This document shows positions 7,006 to 11,210 of a stretch of DNA of 11,210 bases, piece after piece. The translations under genes were made by a program, and so were the position numbers. The notes beneath the pieces were generated by a model. The model was not told the DNA's origin. It was given only the letters and a program-made list of their open reading frames with translations, and ran no database searches. Position 1 is the stretch's first letter; every line of letters starts with the position of its first letter. The stretch lies in assembly GCA_004297555.1 (NCBI GenBank), contig SCSV01000314.1, positions 1 through 11,210 on the forward strand. Reading direction: 5' to 3'. Source of the DNA: Salinibacterium sp. (lineage in GTDB: Bacteria; Actinomycetota; Actinomycetes; Actinomycetales; Microbacteriaceae).

Positions 7006-7011
7006 TATAAG
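7006..7011 (+). promoter_or_regulatory. Candidate -10 element of the BMP transporter operon
   Basis: TATAAG (preceded by GACGC) is the best -10-like hexamer between manC and the lipoprotein gene. No matching -35 is visible in the GC-rich sequence upstream. A start about 7 bases downstream would give a leader of roughly 34 bases that includes the Shine-Dalgarno GGAGG at 7041-7045. Confidence 0.4.
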
Positions 7012-7013
7012 TA

Positions 7014-7030
7014 CCCAACGCTCCGTTGGG
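7014..7030. repeat. 17-bp perfect inverted repeat at the bmp promoter/leader
   Basis: CCCAACG-CTC-CGTTGGG has 7-bp perfect arms and a 3-base centre. It begins 3 bases after the TATAAG hexamer and ends 10 bases before the Shine-Dalgarno. It would span the predicted transcription start, which fits an operator for a dimeric repressor. If transcribed, it would be a stable leader hairpin. The regulator is unknown. Confidence 0.5.
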
Positions 7031-7050
7031 CAGCAAATTTGGAGGACACA

Positions 7051-8124
7051 ATGAGAATCGCCTCTAGTGGCCGCGTTCTTGGCGGCATCGCTCTAATTGC
7101 AACGGGCGCGCTAGTGCTCGCTGGCTGTACCACCTCGGGAACCAAGTCCGCGTTCCTACCCTGCATGGTCTCCGACGCCGGAGGCTTTGATGACCATTCA
7201 TTCAACGAACTGGGCTACGACGGCCTTGTCCAGGCATCCGATCAGCTTGGTGTCACACCAAAGAAGGTGCAATCCGATACCGAGAACGACTACGCCCCGA
7301 ACATCGACACTCTCGTTGCCCAAAAGTGCGACCTGATTATCACAGTTGGGTTCAACCTTTCGTCGGCGACCCTGAAAGCAGCAAAGGCCAATCCGGGCAT
7401 TGATTTCGCGATCATCGACGACGCGGCTGACGCCAACTTCGACGGCAAACCGGACCTCAAGAACGTCAAGCCGATCCTCTTCAACACGGCTGAGGGAGCC
7501 TTCCTGGCTGGATATACCGCGGCAAGCTACTCGAAGAGTGGAAAGGTCGCCACCTGGGGTGGCATGAACTTTCCGACCGTGACGATCTTCATGGACGGGT
7601 TCAAGCAAGGGATCGACTACTACAACAAGCAGAAGAACGCCTCGGTGAAGCTGCTCGGCTACAACGGCGACCCGAAGACGGCGACGTTCACGGGCGGGTT
7701 CGAGGCCAATAACGTGGCTAAGAGCACCGCCTCGAACTTCATCGACCAGGGTGCGGATGTGCTGCTGCCGGTTGGTGGCCCGATCTATCAGAGCGCGCTC
7801 GCCGCGATCAAGGACTCGGGTGAGAACGTTGCGCTGATCGGTGTCGACGCGGACCTGTTCAATACCGACCCCACCACCAGGGATGTGCTGCTGACGTCGA
7901 TCCTGAAGGGGATCAAGTCGGCGACCGCTGACGTGGTGACATCGGCCGCGAAGGGCGATTACTCCAATGACCCCTACATCGGTACGCTCGCGAACGATGG
8001 AGTCGGCATGGCACCATTCCACAATTTCCAGTCGAAGGTCTCGCCGGATCTGCAGGGCGAACTCGACGTGATCAAGGCCGGCATCATCGACGGCAGTATC
8101 AAGGTGAAGTCGTACTTGGCCTAA
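7051..8124 (+). CDS. BMP-family substrate-binding lipoprotein of a nucleoside-type ABC importer
   Basis: This 357-residue protein has a lipoprotein signal peptide: an Arg-containing n-region (MRIASSGR), a hydrophobic core, then the lipobox LVLAGC with lipidated C26. The mature part matches the BMP/PnrA/TmpC family of nucleoside-binding proteins: SDAGGFDDHSFNE (41-53), YAPNIDTLVAQKCDLIITVG (81-100), AEGAFLAGYTAASYSKSGKVATWGG (147-171), LIGVDADLF (262-270) and TSILKGI (282-288). Known family members feed purine or other nucleosides to Nup-type importers, as in B. subtilis NupNOPQ and Lactococcus BmpA-NupABC; the exact ligand is not readable here. Start: ATG at 7051 has a canonical GGAGG 5 bases upstream. 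An in-frame TTG at 7039 overlaps that site and is rejected. The matching ATPase and permeases follow. Confidence 0.93.
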   Translation: MRIASSGRVLGGIALIATGALVLAGCTTSGTKSAFLPCMVSDAGGFDDHSFNELGYDGLVQASDQLGVTPKKVQSDTENDYAPNIDTLVAQKCDLIITVGFNLSSATLKAAKANPGIDFAIIDDAADANFDGKPDLKNVKPILFNTAEGAFLAGYTAASYSKSGKVATWGGMNFPTVTIFMDGFKQGIDYYNKQKNASVKLLGYNGDPKTATFTGGFEANNVAKSTASNFIDQGADVLLPVGGPIYQSALAAIKDSGENVALIGVDADLFNTDPTTRDVLLTSILKGIKSATADVVTSAAKGDYSNDPYIGTLANDGVGMAPFHNFQSKVSPDLQGELDVIKAGIIDGSIKVKSYLA

Positions 8125-8135
8125 CCGATTGAGGC

Positions 8136-8171
8136 GGGGCCGGGAGGACGAACACTCGTCTTCCCGGCCCC
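8136..8171 (+). terminator. Strong stem-loop between lipoprotein and ATPase genes (attenuator/terminator)
   Basis: GGGGCCGGGAGGACGA (8136-8151) pairs with TCGTCTTCCCGGCCCC (8156-8171) around the loop ACAC. This is a 16-bp stem with one G-U wobble, starting 12 bases after the bmp stop. It is followed by AATTCATCC rather than a U-run, so it may be a partial terminator or an RNA 3'-end stabiliser. It would favour abundant lipoprotein mRNA over the downstream ATPase/permease mRNA. Confidence 0.7.
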
Positions 8172-8203
8172 AATTCATCCGCTGTTTCGCGGCGATCTGC
8201 GCG

Positions 8204-8209
8204 TAGATT
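8204..8209 (+). promoter_or_regulatory. Candidate internal -10 element upstream of the ABC ATPase (leaderless type)
   Basis: TAGATT fits TANNNT and ends 7 bases before the ATPase ATG, which has no Shine-Dalgarno. It lies 33 bases after the stem-loop, so it could restart transcription of the ATPase and permease genes. No convincing -35 is visible. Confidence 0.4.
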
Positions 8210-8216
8210 GGGTCCC

Positions 8217-9728
8217 ATGAAGCTTGAGCTTCGGTCGATCACGAAGAGGTTCGGTTCCCTGGTTGCGAACGACCACATCGACCTGGTGGTGCAGCCGGGC
8301 GAGATTCACGCCCTGCTCGGCGAGAACGGCGCTGGCAAGTCCACGCTCATGAATGTGCTCTACGGGCTGTACCAGGCCGACAGCGGCGCAATCCTGCTCG
8401 ACGGGGTCGAACAGCACTTCTCGAGCCCCGGTCAGGCCATGCGCGCCGGCATCGGGATGGTGCACCAGCACTTCATGCTCATTCCCGTTTTCACGGTCGC
8501 CGAGAACGTCATTCTGGGACACGAGAAGACGACGTTCGGTGGGCGGCTGGATCTGGACAGCGCGCGCGAGACGGTACGGAAGATCTCGGAACGCTTCGGT
8601 TTCCATGTGGACCCTGATGCACTCGTCGGCGATCTCCCGGTTGGGGTGCAGCAGCGGGTCGAGATCATCAAGGCGCTGTCTCGGGATGCCCATGTGCTGG
8701 TCTTCGACGAACCGACCGCGGTTCTCACCCCGCAGGAAACCGACGAGCTCATGGCGATCATGCGCCAGCTCAAGGAGGCCGGAACATCCATCGTCTTCAT
8801 CACGCACAAGCTGCGCGAGGTGCGCGAGGTGGCCGACCGCATCACAGTGATCCGTCTGGGCCGAGTGGTCGGCGAGGCCTCGCCGACAGCGAGTAACAGC
8901 GAACTGGCCTCGCTCATGGTAGGTCGCGCCGTCGATCTCATGATCGACAAGGGAACGGCCAAGCCCGGCAGTGTCGCCCTCGAGGTCGAGCACCTCTCGG
9001 TGATCGACGTGCACGATCAGATTGTCGTGAACGATGTGAGCTTTGATGTGCGTGCGGGTGAGATTCTGGCGATTGCGGGGGTGCAGGGCAACGGCCAGAC
9101 CGAGCTGACCGAGGCATTACTCGGCCTGCAGCACAAGACCACTGGCACGATCCGCTTGGATGGCAGGCCGCTTCGGGGCAGAAGCGTGGGCCAGATTCTT
9201 GATGCTGGCGTTGGTTTCATCCCGGAGGACCGGCAAGAAGACGGACTCGTCGCCGAGTTCACAATCGCCGAAAACCTCATGCTCGACCGCTCGGATAAGC
9301 CGCCCTTCAACCGATTTGGGATGCTCCAGCTCGGCTACCTGGCCGAGTTCGCCCAGACCGCCGTCGGCGACTTCGACATCCGCGCGCAAGGGATCACCAC
9401 GCACGTGGGCCGACTGTCTGGCGGAAACCAGCAAAAGGTCGTGCTCGCCCGCGAGTTGAGCCGGGACCTCAAGCTGCTCGTGGCCGCGCAGCCAACTCGG
9501 GGACTCGACGTCGGGTCGATCGAATTCGTACATACGCGCATTGTCGAAGCCCGGGATGCCGGGGTCGCGGTCGTCGTCGTCTCCACCGAGCTCGACGAAG
9601 TGGCAGCGCTAGCCGATCGCATCGCCGTGATGTACCGCGGCGGCATTGTCGGAATCGTGCCCGGGGACACCCCGCGCGAAGCTCTAGGCCTCATGATGGC
9701 TGGCGAGCGAGCGGCGGCGGCGGCATGA
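8217..9728 (+). CDS. Double-domain ABC ATPase of a BMP/nucleoside (simple-sugar-type) importer
   Basis: This 503-residue protein has two fused nucleotide-binding domains, as in RbsA/NupO-type ATPases. NBD1 has Walker A GENGAGKS (35-42, K41), Q-loop Q84, a degenerate signature PVGVQQR (141-147), Walker B LVFDEPT (161-167; D164, E165) and H-loop H197. NBD2 is the reverse: Walker A is degenerate (GVQGNGQTE, Q294 where Lys is expected), the signature LSGGNQQK (400-407) is intact, Walker B reads LLVAAQPTRGLD with Q425 in place of the catalytic Glu, and S456 stands at the H-loop position. By inference one composite ATP site is competent and the other is not, a pattern I recall for this subfamily. 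ATG at 8217 begins the conserved MKLELRSITKRFG; the TTG at 8208 is unlikely. Its TGA overlaps the permease ATG by 4 bases (ATGA). Confidence 0.95.
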   Translation: MKLELRSITKRFGSLVANDHIDLVVQPGEIHALLGENGAGKSTLMNVLYGLYQADSGAILLDGVEQHFSSPGQAMRAGIGMVHQHFMLIPVFTVAENVILGHEKTTFGGRLDLDSARETVRKISERFGFHVDPDALVGDLPVGVQQRVEIIKALSRDAHVLVFDEPTAVLTPQETDELMAIMRQLKEAGTSIVFITHKLREVREVADRITVIRLGRVVGEASPTASNSELASLMVGRAVDLMIDKGTAKPGSVALEVEHLSVIDVHDQIVVNDVSFDVRAGEILAIAGVQGNGQTELTEALLGLQHKTTGTIRLDGRPLRGRSVGQILDAGVGFIPEDRQEDGLVAEFTIAENLMLDRSDKPPFNRFGMLQLGYLAEFAQTAVGDFDIRAQGITTHVGRLSGGNQQKVVLARELSRDLKLLVAAQPTRGLDVGSIEFVHTRIVEARDAGVAVVVVSTELDEVAALADRIAVMYRGGIVGIVPGDTPREALGLMMAGERAAAAA

Positions 9729-10966
9729 GCGGCGAGCAGGAGCGTCCGACCGAGACGACGCCCAACAGATCGGGTGATGTTCTTCGCGAGATCGTCGGCG
9801 GCAACATCATGATCTCGGTGTTGGCCATAGCCCTCGCGTTGGTGGTCGGGGCGATTCTTATTGCATTCACCAATGCCGATGTTCAAGCGGTTGCCGCGGG
9901 CACATCGTCGCGGCCGGGCGGCCTGCCACAGGCGATTTGGGATGCAATCTCCGGAGCCTACGGCGCGCTCTTCAAGGGGTCCATCTATAACTTCGACCAG
10001 CCCGACTTCGCCAGCGGAATCCGGCCGTTGACCGAAACGCTGAAGTTTGCGACCCCGTTGATCGCCGCCGGGCTGGGCGTCGCGGTGGGCTTCCGTTCTG
10101 GACTCTTCAACATCGGTGGCCGGGGGCAGATGCTCGCGGCGGCGGCGGCGGCCGGCTACGTCGGTTTCGCGTGGCCGTTGCCAGCGGGCATCCACCTGAT
10201 CGTCGCGGTGCTCGCCGGGCTCCTCGCGGGTGCAATCTGGGGCGGCCTGGTCGGGCTACTCAAAGCGACCACGGGTGCCCACGAGGTCATCGTCACGATC
10301 ATGTTGAACTACGTTGCGTTCTACCTGTTGAGCTATCTGCTCAGCACCCCCGGACTTCTGCAAGGTCCCGGTTCGACGAACCCGAAGACGCCGGCAATGC
10401 TGCCGACGGCGGTGTTTCCCGAGCTACTCGGTCCGGACTACAACCTGCACGCTGGTTTTCTCGTCGTAGTCGCGGCGACCGTGGCGGTCTGGTATCTGAT
10501 CAATCGCTCCAACCTGGGCTTTCAATTCCGGGCTGTCGGGGAGAATCCGAACGCAGCGCGCGTGGCGGGCATTGATGTCAAGCGCACCTATGTGTACGTG
10601 ATGCTCATCTCGGGTGGCCTCGTCGGCCTCGCCGGCGTCGCCCAAGTACTCGGATCGATCACGACCGGATTCTCCGCGGGCATCGATGCCGGTATCGGAT
10701 TCGACGCGATCACGGTCGCCCTGCTTGGGCGGTCGCGGCCGGTCGGAGTCTTCGTTGCGGGCATCCTGTTCGGGGCGTTGAAAGCAGGCGGCTATTCGAT
10801 GCAAGCGGCGCAAGGCGTGCCGGTGGACATCGTGCTCGTCGTGCAGTCGATGATCGTGCTCTTCATCGCGGCCCCGCCGCTCGTGCGGGCCATTTTCCGG
10901 CTGCCGGTGCCAACGGGGCAACGCATCTGGCCCACCAGGAAGCCGCGATCGGTGGTGACGAAATGA
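9725..10966 (+). CDS. ABC transporter permease 1 of the BMP/nucleoside importer
   Basis: This 413-residue polytopic membrane protein is of the BPD_transp_2 (RbsC/LivH-like) family. A hydrophilic N-terminus is followed by the first membrane segment at about 28-49 and an extracytoplasmic stretch of about 50 residues. Further hydrophobic segments lie at about 105-122, 137-150, 156-179, 187-207, 241-259, 288-311, 325-352 and 366-386. Family motifs are FRSGLFNIGGRGQM (123-136), TGAHEVIVTIMLNYVA (183-198), FRAVGENPNAARVAGIDV (268-285) and GFDAITVALLGRSRPVGV (325-342). It forms half of the translocation pore with the next gene, NupP-like by position. It starts within the ATPase stop (ATGA) with no clear Shine-Dalgarno, suggesting coupling, and ends in another ATGA overlap. 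A (GCG)5 run encodes Ala 138-143. Confidence 0.93.
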   Translation: MSGEQERPTETTPNRSGDVLREIVGGNIMISVLAIALALVVGAILIAFTNADVQAVAAGTSSRPGGLPQAIWDAISGAYGALFKGSIYNFDQPDFASGIRPLTETLKFATPLIAAGLGVAVGFRSGLFNIGGRGQMLAAAAAAGYVGFAWPLPAGIHLIVAVLAGLLAGAIWGGLVGLLKATTGAHEVIVTIMLNYVAFYLLSYLLSTPGLLQGPGSTNPKTPAMLPTAVFPELLGPDYNLHAGFLVVVAATVAVWYLINRSNLGFQFRAVGENPNAARVAGIDVKRTYVYVMLISGGLVGLAGVAQVLGSITTGFSAGIDAGIGFDAITVALLGRSRPVGVFVAGILFGALKAGGYSMQAAQGVPVDIVLVVQSMIVLFIAAPPLVRAIFRLPVPTGQRIWPTRKPRSVVTK

Positions 10967-11210
10967 CCACGACTACCCCCGTCGCCCCGGGCGTGCCGTC
11001 AGCCGCACCCGTCGTGCTCGATAAGGCGTCCGTCAAGAACTGGAAGCCGCCGATCGCATTCGCCATTTTCTCTGTGCTCGGCTTCATCCTCCTGATCGTC
11101 GCCGCGCGCACTGGTCTCACCACCTACCAGTTGTCGACGAGATCTGATCTGATCCAACTCCCCAACCTCGTGCTCGATGTCACGGTCGTGAGTTACGTCG
11201 TGGTGGTATC
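10963..11210 (+). CDS. ABC transporter permease 2 of the BMP/nucleoside importer, 3' partial
   Basis: The frame runs open from ATG 10963 to the window end, showing 82 residues beginning MTTTTPVAPGVPSAAPVVL. A first membrane segment lies at about 30-48 (PIAFAIFSVLGFILLIVAA), followed by a loop and the start of a second segment (LVLDVTVVSYVVVV). The ATG overlaps the stop of permease 1 (ATGA), and GGTGG lies 7 bases upstream as a plausible ribosome site. By position it should be the second permease (NupQ-like) that pairs with permease 1. The conserved family motifs lie beyond the edge, so the call rests on operon context and the membrane-like N-terminus. Confidence 0.82.
   Translation, partial: MTTTTPVAPGVPSAAPVVLDKASVKNWKPPIAFAIFSVLGFILLIVAARTGLTTYQLSTRSDLIQLPNLVLDVTVVSYVVVV

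Noticed and set aside
7039..7050. TTG start four codons upstream of the lipoprotein ATG
   Set aside because: It overlaps the GGAGG ribosome-binding site, and the ATG at 7051 has ideal spacing and gives a normal signal peptide.
8208..8216. TTG start three codons upstream of the ATPase ATG
   Set aside because: The family N-terminus begins at the ATG at 8217, and the TTG overlaps the -10-like TAGATT.
7198..9014. Long minus-strand open frames opposite the lipoprotein and ATPase genes (7198-8178 and 8175-9014)
   Set aside because: Antisense to well-supported genes; translations show no domain and the frames follow third-position GC bias.
9335..10195. 286-codon minus-strand frame opposite the ATPase end and permease 1
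   Set aside because: Antisense shadow without recognisable motifs or a plausible ribosome site.
1..11210. Mobile elements, CRISPR arrays, tRNA/rRNA genes, riboswitches, defence or toxin systems
   Set aside because: No transposase or integrase frame, direct-repeat array, cloverleaf-like sequence or known RNA motif was noticed by eye; all sizeable coding space belongs to recognised housekeeping or transport families.

Overview
The window looks like chromosomal DNA from a high-GC Gram-positive bacterium of the Actinobacteria, most likely a Microbacteriaceae relative. This is inferred from the strong G/C bias at third codon positions, frequent GTG starts, the sequence character of the Sdh subunits, a sigma factor carrying its own zinc-binding anti-sigma-like tail, and several starts that lack a Shine-Dalgarno site but have a TANNNT hexamer 6-7 bases upstream, as in leaderless actinobacterial transcripts. 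No database search was possible, so the taxon is only an impression.

Layout. (1) Bases 1-1082, plus: the 3' part of a sigma-70 family gene fused to a zinc-finger and membrane-anchor tail; its first codons lie outside the window. (2) Bases 1079-4511, minus: a complete succinate dehydrogenase operon, sdhC-sdhD-sdhA-sdhB, with overlapping or abutting genes that all appear to start with GTG. The sigma gene and sdhB converge and share the four bases CTAG as overlapping stop codons, inside a small inverted repeat. (3) Bases 4571-5707, minus: a GT4 glycosyltransferase resembling GDP-mannose-dependent mannosyltransferases. (4) Bases 5798-6919, plus: a mannose-1-phosphate guanylyltransferase, divergent from the glycosyltransferase across a 90-bp gap. 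(5) From 7051 to the window end, plus: a BMP-family nucleoside-type ABC importer, made of a lipoprotein, a double-domain ATPase, a first permease and the start of a second permease cut off by the window edge.

How the genes work together. SdhCDAB forms complex II, linking the TCA cycle to the quinone pool. ManC makes GDP-mannose and the divergent glycosyltransferase probably spends it on a mannosylated lipid or envelope glycan. The BMP importer probably takes up nucleosides; a 16-bp hairpin between lipoprotein and ATPase genes probably lowers expression of the downstream subunits, and a candidate second promoter follows it. The sigma/anti-sigma fusion may couple an envelope signal to transcription; its targets cannot be seen here.

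I see no mobile element, CRISPR array, tRNA or rRNA. The gene content is mostly ordinary core and transport functions. The points worth a second look are the sigma fusion, the CTAG shared-stop junction, the intra-operon hairpin, the palindromes near the divergent and bmp promoters, and the recurring leaderless-type starts. I did not find convincing evidence of an undescribed multi-gene system.
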